Source: Oscillospiraceae bacterium (GTDB taxonomy: Bacteria > Bacillota_A > Clostridia > Oscillospirales > Ruminococcaceae). From it: a stretch of DNA of 6,617 bases. The notes under the pieces are model-generated. The model saw nothing but the letters and a program-made list of their open reading frames with translations, did not search any database and had not been told where the DNA came from. Of the stretch, positions 1 to 5,725 are shown one piece after another. The position numbers and the translations under genes were made by a program. Where the stretch lies: contig JAGDDO010000306.1 in assembly GCA_017848205.1 (NCBI GenBank), positions 1 through 6,617 on the forward strand, written 5' to 3'. Positions within the stretch are counted from its first letter, which is position 1, and the number at the start of each line of letters is the position of its first letter.

Positions 1-1
1 G

Positions 2-172
2 TCAGACGTTCTTGTTTTCGCTCTTGAAAACGAAGCTACAATAATTATCAGACCTTCAGGCACAGAGCCGAAGATCAAGGTATACTACACAACAACAGGA
101 AAGACACAGGAAGAAGCTACAGCTTTATACGAAAAGCTCGATGCTGAATTCAGAACAATACTTGGATTCTGA
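2..172 (+). CDS. Phosphoglucomutase/phosphomannomutase, C-terminal fragment (5'-truncated by the window)
   Basis: Only the last 56 codons and the TGA stop are present; the start lies outside the window. The reading frame contains RPSGTEPKIKVYY, the phosphate-binding C-terminal signature of the alpha-D-phosphohexomutase superfamily (domain 4), in which the R-P-S-G-T loop holds the substrate phosphate. Family members interconvert hexose 1- and 6-phosphates in the cytoplasm for glycogen, cell-wall or sugar-nucleotide metabolism. After the motif comes a short amphipathic helix rich in E, K and A, and the protein ends in ILGF, as expected for this family. The superfamily is clear. Whether the enzyme prefers glucose, mannose or glucosamine phosphate cannot be told, because the catalytic serine and the sugar-specificity loop are missing. 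A hairpin repeat, not a classic U-tailed terminator, follows the stop. Confidence 0.9.
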   Translation, partial: SDVLVFALENEATIIIRPSGTEPKIKVYYTTTGKTQEEATALYEKLDAEFRTILGF

Positions 173-181
173 TAAAACAAT

Positions 182-231
182 TATTTATTCATAAATAACA
201 GCGGAGACAGGGGCGAAGTCCCCTGCTCTGC
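182..231. repeat. Partial inverted copy of the dispersed hairpin repeat; possible weak terminator
   Basis: Two adjacent hairpins follow the mutase stop codon. The first is TTATTTAT-TC-ATAAATAA. The second (201-231) pairs GCGGAG, a bulged A and CAGGGG with CCCCTGCTCTGC, giving a 12-bp stem. The order and sequence resemble the reverse complement of the elements at 4253-4337 and 6374-6461 (an AT-rich hairpin beside a GGGGC-GAAG-CCCC type hairpin). The stem could end mutase transcription, but no good T run follows it (only TTCTCG), so a terminator role is uncertain. Confidence 0.6.
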
Positions 232-267
232 TTCTCGCAGATCTGATTAGTATTCTTCAAAAAAGTG

Positions 268-296
268 TTGACATTAATCATGTAATATGTTATAAT
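268..296 (+). promoter_or_regulatory. SigA-type promoter of rpmE
   Basis: A perfect TTGACA -35 box (268-273) and a perfect TATAAT -10 box (291-296) are separated by 17 bp. A TGT just before the -10 box adds an extended -10 element. Transcription would begin near 303, leaving a leader of about 93 nt before the rpmE start codon. An A run sits directly upstream of the -35 box. Confidence 0.88.
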
Positions 297-302
297 AATT
301 TT

Positions 303-395
303 TACAAGTGAATTATCGATAGTACTACTGTCTAAAGTAACTGATGGGCTACTATGTTAATCATAATAGTTTATTGCAAAGAGGTGACACTACTA
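303..395 (+). promoter_or_regulatory. Structured rpmE 5' leader, candidate ribosomal-protein autoregulatory RNA
   Basis: The predicted leader folds into at least two small hairpins. GATAGT-ACT-ACTGTC (318-332) is a 6-bp stem with one G-U pair. ACTAT (351-355) pairs with ATAGT (366-370), just ahead of the ribosome binding site AGAGGTG (380-386). Leaders bound by L31 are known in several bacterial phyla, so feedback control is plausible. I cannot confirm a match to a described L31 leader from memory. An ATG at 354 is in frame with rpmE but has no ribosome binding site, so it is treated as leader sequence. Confidence 0.35.
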
Positions 396-596
396 ATGAA
401 AAAGGATATCCATCCAAGCTTTGAAAAGGCTACGATCACATGCGCTTGTGGTAACGTACTTGAAACACGTTCTACAAAGGGCGATCTTAAGGTTGAAATC
501 TGCTCAAAATGCCATCCTTTCTTTACAGGTAAGCAGAAGCTTGTTGATACAGGCGGACGTGTAGACAGATTCAAGAAGCGTTTCGGCAAGAACTAA
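396..596 (+). CDS. rpmE: Ribosomal protein L31 (bL31), zinc-binding type
   Basis: A 66-residue protein beginning MKKDIHP, the usual start of bL31, a large-subunit protein that bridges to the 30S head near 5S rRNA. Four cysteines, C16-x-C18 and C36-x-x-C39, form the zinc site of the C+ form made under zinc-replete conditions; the zinc-free paralogue lacks them. The basic C-terminus ([11 protein letters not shown]) fits rRNA binding. The start at 396 is chosen because AGAGGTG (380-386) lies 9 nt upstream and the length matches the family. An ATG at 354 would add 14 hydrophobic residues that are not typical of L31. The gene is a single unit with its own promoter, leader and terminator. Zinc-dependent control (Zur) is known for the C- paralogue rather than this form, and no Zur box was recognised here. 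Confidence 0.97.
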   Translation: MKKDIHPSFEKATITCACGNVLETRSTKGDLKVEICSKCHPFFTGKQKLVDTGGRVDRFKKRFGKN

Positions 597-612
597 GTTT
601 CGGAGAAACCAA

Positions 613-649
613 GGGTGACTTTATAATTTATAGAGTCGCCCGTTTTTAT
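613..649 (+). terminator. Intrinsic terminator of rpmE
   Basis: GGGTGACTTTAT (613-624) pairs with ATAGAGTCGCCC (630-641), a 12-bp stem with two G-U pairs and a 5-nt AT loop, followed by GTTTTTATTT. A smaller hairpin, GTTTC-GGA-GAAAC (597-609), lies between the stop codon and this stem. Confidence 0.9.
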
Positions 650-671
650 TTACTTGCAAAGTGGTGTTTAA

Positions 672-1292
672 ATGGGTTACAGAACAATAAAAAAACCGGA
701 CAGCATAACATTTACCGAACGTCGTTCTGAGTTTATAGCATACCTGTGCCCTGTTCACACCAATGACGAAGCAGTCGCTTTTATAAATGAAATAAAATCT
801 CTTCACAGAAAAGCTACTCACAACGTGTACGCATACATTCTCCGCGACAACAACATAACCAGATATTCTGACGACGGAGAACCTCAGGGAACCGCCGGTG
901 TGCCTGTACTGGACATTCTTCAGAAGAACGGGCTCACGGACATATGCTGTGTTGTAACGCGTTATTTCGGCGGCATACTGTTAGGAGGCGGCGGGCTGGT
1001 ACGTGCCTACTCCACATCAGCCAAGCTTGCTGTTGAAAACGCTGAGATAATGGACATGTGTGAATGCTACAGAATATCATTCTCCATGGACTACAACCTG
1101 TACAGCAAAGTAGCTTATTTTCTTCCGCAGTACGAGGTGAAGGAACTTTCCTCAAAGTTCGAGGACAATATTTTCCTTGAGCTTCTCGTAAAGGAAGAAC
1201 ATTTCGAACCTCTTAAGGCCAAGCTTACCGACGTTTCAAACGGTAAGATAGAGATCGAAGAATCGGAAAAGCTTTTCGAGGATTTTTCATAA
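672..1292 (+). CDS. YigZ/IMPACT family protein (UPF0029 domain plus DUF1949-type C-terminus)
   Basis: A 206-residue protein of normal length for the bacterial YigZ family. The N-terminal IMPACT-like domain (about residues 15-125) shows three family signatures: KATHNVYAY (47-55), DDGEPQGTAGVP (67-78), and a glycine-rich stretch from VVTRYFGG to VRAYS (94-114). The C-terminal part (about 135-200) fits the ferredoxin-fold DUF1949 domain. The eukaryotic relative IMPACT regulates the Gcn2 kinase. The bacterial protein has no settled function, and links to translation or nucleic-acid binding are only suggestions. The start has a modest ribosome binding site (AAAGTGGTG, 658-666). It lies 22 bp after the rpmE terminator and 25 bp before dnaG, so it probably shares a transcript with dnaG and rpoD. 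No good promoter fits between the terminator and the start, so readthrough or an unrecognised promoter is implied. Confidence 0.93.
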   Translation: MGYRTIKKPDSITFTERRSEFIAYLCPVHTNDEAVAFINEIKSLHRKATHNVYAYILRDNNITRYSDDGEPQGTAGVPVLDILQKNGLTDICCVVTRYFGGILLGGGGLVRAYSTSAKLAVENAEIMDMCECYRISFSMDYNLYSKVAYFLPQYEVKELSSKFEDNIFLELLVKEEHFEPLKAKLTDVSNGKIEIEESEKLFEDFS

Positions 1293-1317
1293 CGCACCGC
1301 TCATCCGGAGGGCTACC

Positions 1318-3060
1318 ATGGCATTATCTGAAGATTTTCTTTACCAGCTGAGACTCGGTAATCCGATAGAAGATGTATTCAGCTCCTATACCTCCCTGAA
1401 AAAGCACGGATCAACTTCCAAGTGTCTGTGTCCTTTCCACTCGGAAAAAACTCCTTCATGCACAGTCTACAGTGACACACAGAGTTTTTACTGTTTCGGA
1501 TGCGGAGCCGGAGGAGACGTTATTTCATTTATAAAAAGAATTGAAAACCTAAGCTACATTGAAGCAGTCCGCTTTCTTGCAGAACGCGCGGGAATAAGCA
1601 TGCCGGAAAACGACGGCAGAAGCGATGAGTCCGCAAGAAAAAAAGCAAGGACCTACGAGATAAACAGAGAAGCCGCAAAGTTCTTCTTCAAATATCTCCT
1701 CTCCGGTCCCGACAAGCGCGGACTTGAATACTTTAAGGAAAGAAAGCTTACACCGCAGACCATCAAAAAATACGGTCTGGGATATGCTCCCGATGACTGG
1801 CATGTACTCCGTGACCACTTAAGGTCACTTGGCTACCGCGACGAGGAGCTTATTACCGCAGATGTATGCAAGTACTCCGACAGGGGTGCCTACGACAACT
1901 TCCGCGGCAGAGTCATGTTCCCTATTATCGATCTCCGCGGCAATGTTATTGCCTTCGGAGGACGTATAATCGGAGATAAAAAAGGACCGAAGTACGTCAA
2001 CACTGCTGACACTCCGGTTTTCAAGAAGAGCAGAAATCTTTTCTCGCTCAACCATGCAAAAAATTCATCTTCAAAAAGGCTGATTCTTGCAGAAGGATAT
2101 ATGGACGTTATCTCCATCAACCAGGCGGGTTTTGAGAATGTGGTAGCCACACTCGGCACTGCCCTCACACCTGAACAGGCAAGGCTGATGTCCCAGTACG
2201 CCTCCGAAATAATCATATCATACGACTCGGACGAGGCCGGACAGACTGCCACACGAAGAGCAATAAATCTTCTTTCGGCTGCAGGGCTGAATACAAAAAT
2301 TCTGAAAATTCCTGACGCCAAGGATCCTGACGAATATATCAAGAAATTCGGAAGCACGCGTTTCAGGCTTCTGCTTGACGGTGCTGATGACGCAGTCAGC
2401 TTCGAGCTTGAAAAATGCAAGGCAGGACTTGACCTTAACGCCGAAAATGATAAATACACTTATCTTAAGAAAGCAGTCAGTGTTCTCGCATCGCTTGAAG
2501 ATGCCCTTCAGCGTGACGTATACATTTCACGTATCTCACGCGATGCGGGTATCAACATAAACGTTCTTAACGAACAGGTGGAGCACGCTGTAAAGGCAAA
2601 GAAGAACATAAAGCAGAAGCTGGAATGGGAATCAACAAAGCGCAGCCTCACAAAGAAGGATGAGATAAATCCGGAGGCAGCAATATTCTCAAGCCAGAGC
2701 AAAGCTGAAGAATTCATTATTCTTTACCTTATGAAGAACCCTGACAGGCTTAATGATATAACCGCAAAGATAAAGCCGGAGGAATTCGTAACCGAGTTCA
2801 ACAAACGTGTTTACCTTGCGGTGGCAGATGCAGTTGGAAGTTCAGCCGAGTTTTCGCTTTCCCTGCTTTCTGAAACCTTCAGCGATGCTGAAATGGGCAG
2901 AATAAGCGGAATGGCAGCGCGAAACCGCGACATTACCATAAACGAAAACACCTTGAATGACTGCATAAATGTTTTAAAAAAATTCGACAGAAATTCTGTG
3001 TTCGCAAAGGACTCGGAGATCTCAGACGACGATCTCCGCTCTCTGCAGATACACAGATAA
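1318..3060 (+). CDS. dnaG: DNA primase
   Basis: A 580-residue primase, close to the usual length of about 590-600. It makes the RNA primers for leading- and lagging-strand replication and docks on the DnaB-type helicase. The N-terminal CHC2 zinc ribbon is visible as C38-x-x-H41 and C59-x-x-C62. The catalytic core begins near residue 115 and includes RGRVMFPI (196-203). The Toprim metal-binding residues follow: E259 in EGYMDV, and D303 and D305 in DSDEAG. The rest of the core (KDPDEYI) and a helical C-terminal domain (about 430-575), which in this family binds the helicase, complete the protein. No key residue is missing. GGAGGG (1307-1312) lies just before the ATG and fixes the start. The gene sits between the YigZ-family gene and rpoD, with 25 bp on each side, as in a macromolecular-synthesis operon. 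Confidence 0.98.
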   Translation: MALSEDFLYQLRLGNPIEDVFSSYTSLKKHGSTSKCLCPFHSEKTPSCTVYSDTQSFYCFGCGAGGDVISFIKRIENLSYIEAVRFLAERAGISMPENDGRSDESARKKARTYEINREAAKFFFKYLLSGPDKRGLEYFKERKLTPQTIKKYGLGYAPDDWHVLRDHLRSLGYRDEELITADVCKYSDRGAYDNFRGRVMFPIIDLRGNVIAFGGRIIGDKKGPKYVNTADTPVFKKSRNLFSLNHAKNSSSKRLILAEGYMDVISINQAGFENVVATLGTALTPEQARLMSQYASEIIISYDSDEAGQTATRRAINLLSAAGLNTKILKIPDAKDPDEYIKKFGSTRFRLLLDGADDAVSFELEKCKAGLDLNAENDKYTYLKKAVSVLASLEDALQRDVYISRISRDAGININVLNEQVEHAVKAKKNIKQKLEWESTKRSLTKKDEINPEAAIFSSQSKAEEFIILYLMKNPDRLNDITAKIKPEEFVTEFNKRVYLAVADAVGSSAEFSLSLLSETFSDAEMGRISGMAARNRDITINENTLNDCINVLKKFDRNSVFAKDSEISDDDLRSLQIHR

Positions 3061-3085
3061 ATATAAAATACAGGAGGAACTTTTT

Positions 3086-4168
3086 ATGGCAAGTGAAAAA
3101 AAGACAATTGAAAGCTTACTTGAACAGGGTAAGGCTACCGGAAAACTCACGACCAAGGAAATTACTGATGTTCTTGAGGAGACCGACTTTGATGTTGATC
3201 AGATGGATTCTTTTTATGAAACATGTGCCAACCTCAACATTGAAATTGTCGAAGATTTTTCTCCTGACACAGATCTGAAGATCGGACTTGACTCCGGACT
3301 TAACGACGACCTTGAAATGGCACTTTCAACTGAAGGTATCGCCATCGATGACCCTGTTAAGATCTATCTGAAGGAAATCGGTCGTGTTCCTCTTCTTTCA
3401 GCTGAAGAAGAGATCGAACTCGCAGAAAGAATGGGCAAGGGCGATCCTTACGCAAGAAAGCGTCTTTCTGAAGCAAACCTTCGTCTTGTTGTAAGTATAG
3501 CAAAACGTTACGGCGGACGAGGAATGCAGTTCCTTGACCTCATTCAGGAAGGTAACTTAGGTCTTATCAAGGCAGTTGAAAAATTTGACCACACCAAGGG
3601 ATTCAAGTTCTCAACATACGCTACATGGTGGATCAGACAGGCTATCACAAGAGCTATTGCTGATCAGGCAAGAACTATCAGAATTCCTGTTCACATGGTT
3701 GAAACTATCACAAAGGTAAAGAAGATCTCAAGCCAGCTTCTTCACGAAAACGGACACGATCCGACGGCTGAGGAAATTGCTGAAAAGCTCGAAATGCCTG
3801 TTGAAAAGGTACGTGAGATCATGCGTATAGCACAGGATCCTGTTTCACTTGAAACACCGATCGGTGAAGAGGAAGACAGCCATCTTGGTGACTTCATTCC
3901 TGACGATGACGCTCCGGCACCGGCTGAAGCTGCTTCACTTGTTCTTCTTAAGGAACAGCTCAACGAAGTACTCAACACACTCACAGACCGTGAGGCAAAG
4001 GTATTAAGACTTCGTTTCGGTCTTGAAGACGGACGTTCACGCACACTTGAAGAAGTAGGCAAGGAATTTGAAGTTACAAGAGAACGTATCAGACAGATCG
4101 AAGCCAAGGCATTAAGAAAGCTCCGTCACCCAAGCAGAAGCAAGAAGGTAAAGGACTTCCTTGACTGA
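3086..4168 (+). CDS. rpoD: RNA polymerase primary sigma factor (SigA/RpoD)
   Basis: A 360-residue housekeeping sigma factor of Firmicutes length. A short acidic N-terminal region (1-85) corresponds to region 1.1. Region 1.2 starts at [12 protein letters not shown] (88-99). Region 2, which binds core polymerase and melts and reads the -10 element, spans about 128-205, with [22 protein letters not shown] and the promoter-melting segment [17 protein letters not shown]. Region 3 covers about 206-283. Region 4 (about 288-355) carries the -35-reading helix-turn-helix, with TLEEVGKEF followed by [18 protein letters not shown]. The ribosome binding site AGGAGG (3072-3077) is 8 nt before the ATG. The gene is last in the cluster and is followed by a strong terminator. 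All promoters identified in this window match the consensus this protein is expected to read. Confidence 0.98.
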   Translation: MASEKKTIESLLEQGKATGKLTTKEITDVLEETDFDVDQMDSFYETCANLNIEIVEDFSPDTDLKIGLDSGLNDDLEMALSTEGIAIDDPVKIYLKEIGRVPLLSAEEEIELAERMGKGDPYARKRLSEANLRLVVSIAKRYGGRGMQFLDLIQEGNLGLIKAVEKFDHTKGFKFSTYATWWIRQAITRAIADQARTIRIPVHMVETITKVKKISSQLLHENGHDPTAEEIAEKLEMPVEKVREIMRIAQDPVSLETPIGEEEDSHLGDFIPDDDAPAPAEAASLVLLKEQLNEVLNTLTDREAKVLRLRFGLEDGRSRTLEEVGKEFEVTRERIRQIEAKALRKLRHPSRSKKVKDFLD

Positions 4169-4194
4169 TAACCTTACTTAATCAGATAAATAAT

Positions 4195-4237
4195 GTCCGC
4201 AGCGATGATCATAGAGATCTGCGCTGCGGACTTTTTT
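4195..4237 (+). terminator. Intrinsic terminator of the yigZ-dnaG-rpoD cluster
   Basis: GTCCGCAGCG (4195-4204) pairs perfectly with CGCTGCGGAC (4222-4231), a 10-bp GC-rich stem followed directly by six T residues. Inside the loop, two GATC tetramers can pair and extend the structure. Confidence 0.95.
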
Positions 4238-4252
4238 ATACTAATGAAACAG

Positions 4253-4337
4253 CAATCCGGCGAAGCCGGATTGGCTGGAGAGTGGAGATTACGGGACTCC
4301 GCCCCGCCCCCTGCGCTGATTTATTCATAAATCAGCG
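4253..4337. repeat. Dispersed three-hairpin element, copy 2
   Basis: Three hairpins follow one another. (a) CAATCCGGC-GAA-GCCGGATTG (4253-4273), 9 bp, perfect. (b) An imperfect ACGGGAC-TCC-GCCCCG (4291-4305). (c) CGCTGATTTAT-TC-ATAAATCAGCG (4314-4337), 11 bp, perfect. The same three hairpins, in the same order and orientation, recur at 6374-6461 with different bases on both arms. This is typical of a dispersed, structurally conserved intergenic repeat. Confidence 0.85.
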
Positions 4338-4356
4338 TTTACTTAGATTCACTTTA

Positions 4357-4404
4357 CAAAACAAAGAGACCCTGGATTCTTCCACCGGGTCTCTCTTATT
4401 TTTT
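4357..4404. terminator. Bidirectional intrinsic terminator closing the leftward non-coding unit
   Basis: AGAGACCC (4365-4372) pairs perfectly with GGGTCTCT (4387-4394). On the + strand it is followed by CTTATTTTTTATT. On the - strand it is followed by TTGTTTTG. No + strand gene lies between the rpoD terminator and this site, whereas a leftward promoter at 5578-5550 points toward it and the last coding-like minus frame stops at 4396. Its main job is therefore probably to end leftward transcription. Confidence 0.75.
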
Positions 4405-5543
4405 ATTCAATTGTAAATTCATATTTTCACCTGAACTTTTAAGTGTAATGTACGGATCCACTCGTCCGGACATATCCGTTCATGTTAAGCTTAGAATTTC
4501 TGGCGGACTCATCCTTTCTCAAGTCTGATCATTCTCCTGACAGTGAAGTATTTAAAAACCATAAACATCACTCTCTTTCCGGAAAATCTATATAAACTCC
4601 CCTTTTACAAGGGGCCGCCTACTCGAGCTTAAAGTAATTTTTACATTGGAAACACCCTTTACAGTTTATTTCGTTTCATAAAAGTTACTTATCATTCCAT
4701 TGGTCACACCTATTTCTTAATAGATTTATCGAAATATTTGAAAATCAATTCCAAGTGGAATACCTATTTCAGTTTATTTCTGGTCGAAGTAGTAATACCA
4801 TTATTCCATCGGTCACACACCTATTTCTTTTTGTATTTGATCGAAGTAATATTTAATCAGTCCATTGGTCACACCTATTTCAGTTTATTCTGGTCGAAGT
4901 AGTAATACCATTTATTCCATCGGTCACACACCTATTTCTTTTTGATATTTGATCGAAGTAATAACTAATTAGTCCATTGGTTCCACCTATTTCAGTTTTA
5001 TTTCTGGTCGAAGTAGTAATACCATTTATTCCATTGGTCACACCTATTTCAAATTTATTTTTCGGGCCGTAACTTCCAAAATCGTTAAAGGCCTTATCCC
5101 CAGTTCATTTAACCTCATCACATAAATTGTCCATATCAGGATCAGTCTGAATTCATCGAGTGATACAAACGCTTACGGCTAAATGAAACCAGTGTCAACC
5201 GCAGCCATTAACGACTCACATTGATACGAGAAGCTGTCTTTCAGCAAAGACTTCTGACTACGACTAAGCTCCCGGAAAATACCCCATTTCCGCGAGCCAC
5301 GAAAGACCACTCGTTCATCGATGACTCATCACTATTAACTTCCATTGGACCCGCCTCCTGTTCTTCCCGAAACTTGTCCCAGTCGGTCACTTCCCGTAAC
5401 TCCGGATCACAGCTGCTTTATAAGCTTCTCATAAGCTTTCAATTACTTCATAAGCACTGCCGGAATCAACTTCTGATCACTGAAACCGTTTTTGAAAGTT
5501 CCAACGCCGTTCTTATCGCCTGAACTTTGTTTTTCCTTTCCAT
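4396..5543 (-). pseudogene. Leftward transcribed region without an intact ORF: decayed repeat-protein gene or long non-coding RNA
   Basis: No minus-strand frame stays open for more than about 60 codons, yet several stretches look protein-like when read leftward. One is DPELREVTDWDKFREEQ, in an open run from 5417 to a stop at 5241. In another frame lies KSLLKDSFSYQCESLMAAVD (about 5245-5186). The repeats give EIGVTNGLIKYYFDQIQK (4881-4828). The final run, GRVDPYITLKSSGENMNLQ and onward, stops at 4396, two bases before the terminator stem. From 4716 to 4396 a single frame holds these segments, but five in-frame stops interrupt it. An intact promoter and terminator enclose the region. Seen: broken frames, repeats and hairpins. 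Inferred: a gene that lost its frame, or an RNA gene derived from one. I do not recognise the protein family and assign no function. The + strand open frame at 5221-5523 has a TTG start and no visible ribosome binding site, and is not accepted as a gene. Confidence 0.42.
4644..5050 (-). repeat. Tandem repeat array, alternating 54- and 57-bp units (111-112 bp super-unit)
   Basis: The anchor CCTATTTC (GAAATAGG on the minus strand) recurs at + strand positions 4709, 4763, 4820, 4874, 4931, 4986 and 5043, with a degenerate copy near 4656. Spacings are 54, 57, 54, 57, 55 and 57 bp. Two unit types alternate: one contains TATTACTACTTCGACCAG (minus strand), the other TATTACTTCGATCAAATA. Each starts at a CCATTGGTCACACC- or CCATCGGTCACACACC-type sequence on the + strand. 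Units at the 4700 end are more diverged than those at 4806-5031. The lengths are multiples of three except for one 55-bp unit, which carries an extra base in an A run. No unique spacers are present, so this is not a CRISPR array. Confidence 0.95.
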
Positions 5544-5549
5544 GACTAT

Positions 5550-5578
5550 ATAATATCATATTTATCTGTGAATGTCAA
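5550..5578 (-). promoter_or_regulatory. SigA-type promoter facing left into the non-coding region
   Basis: On the minus strand TTGACA (5578-5573) and TATTAT (5555-5550) are separated by 17 bp. The expected start of transcription is near 5543, where an ATG happens to lie, so any protein starting there would be leaderless. The A run just upstream gives the same AAAAAAGTGTTGACATT context seen at the rpmE promoter (261-275). Confidence 0.75.
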
Positions 5579-5580
5579 CA

Positions 5581-5626
5581 CTTTTTTTGATTTTTCTCTT
5601 ATTTTTTTGTTTGTTTTGATTTTTTT
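5581..5626. promoter_or_regulatory. T-tract-rich divergent promoter spacer
   Basis: T runs centred near 5585, 5593, 5605, 5616 and 5623 fill the gap between the leftward and rightward -35 boxes. The spacing is close to one helical turn, so the DNA is probably bent. Such A/T tracts can act as UP elements for either promoter. Confidence 0.4.
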
Positions 5627-5635
5627 AGAATACTA

Positions 5636-5664
5636 TTGACAACACTATTCTTTTGTAGTAAAAT
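5636..5664 (+). promoter_or_regulatory. SigA-type promoter of the DUF1292-family gene
   Basis: TTGACA (5636-5641) and TAAAAT (5659-5664) are 17 bp apart, with a predicted start near 5671. The leader carries a small hairpin, GGTGT-TATTC-ACACC (5674-5688), and a GCCCGCGGGC palindrome (5700-5709) upstream of the ribosome binding site. Confidence 0.82.
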
Positions 5665-5725
5665 TAAAAGGTAGGTGTTATTCACACCGGAAGTAACAGG
5701 CCCGCGGGCAGAAGGGAGAATTATC

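Noticed and set aside
354..395. Upstream in-frame ATG as the rpmE start
   Set aside because: No ribosome binding site precedes 354, and the extra 14 residues are not part of L31. AGAGGTG fits the ATG at 396.
1890..2459. 189-codon minus-strand ORF inside dnaG
   Set aside because: It is antisense to strongly conserved primase codons, has Ser/Arg/Ala-rich composition typical of shadow frames, and shows no ribosome binding site or promoter.
4490..4530. Hammerhead ribozyme (GGAUGAGUCC on the minus strand)
   Set aside because: The conserved CUGAUGA and CGAAA core sequences are not both present, and stem II does not form.
4644..5050. CRISPR array
   Set aside because: Repeats are directly adjacent with no unique spacers, unit lengths vary between two forms, and no cas genes are present.
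5094..5102. DnaA box (TTATCCCCA) and the thought of a replication origin near the repeats
   Set aside because: It is a single near-match with one mismatch. No cluster of boxes, dnaA/dnaN genes or AT-rich unwinding repeats of the usual size are present.
5221..5523. 100-codon + strand ORF in the non-coding region
   Set aside because: It starts with TTG, has no ribosome binding site or promoter, is rich in Ser and Leu with no recognisable domain, and runs against the only clear promoter serving the region.
5543..5543. Leaderless protein starting at the ATG at the predicted leftward transcription start
   Set aside because: The frame stops after 25 codons and shows no recognisable domain. Position at the start site alone is weak support.
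5675..5725. Upstream in-frame start for the DUF1292-family gene
   Set aside because: It would begin almost at the predicted transcription start, with no room for a ribosome binding site. AAGGGAG fits the ATG at 5726.
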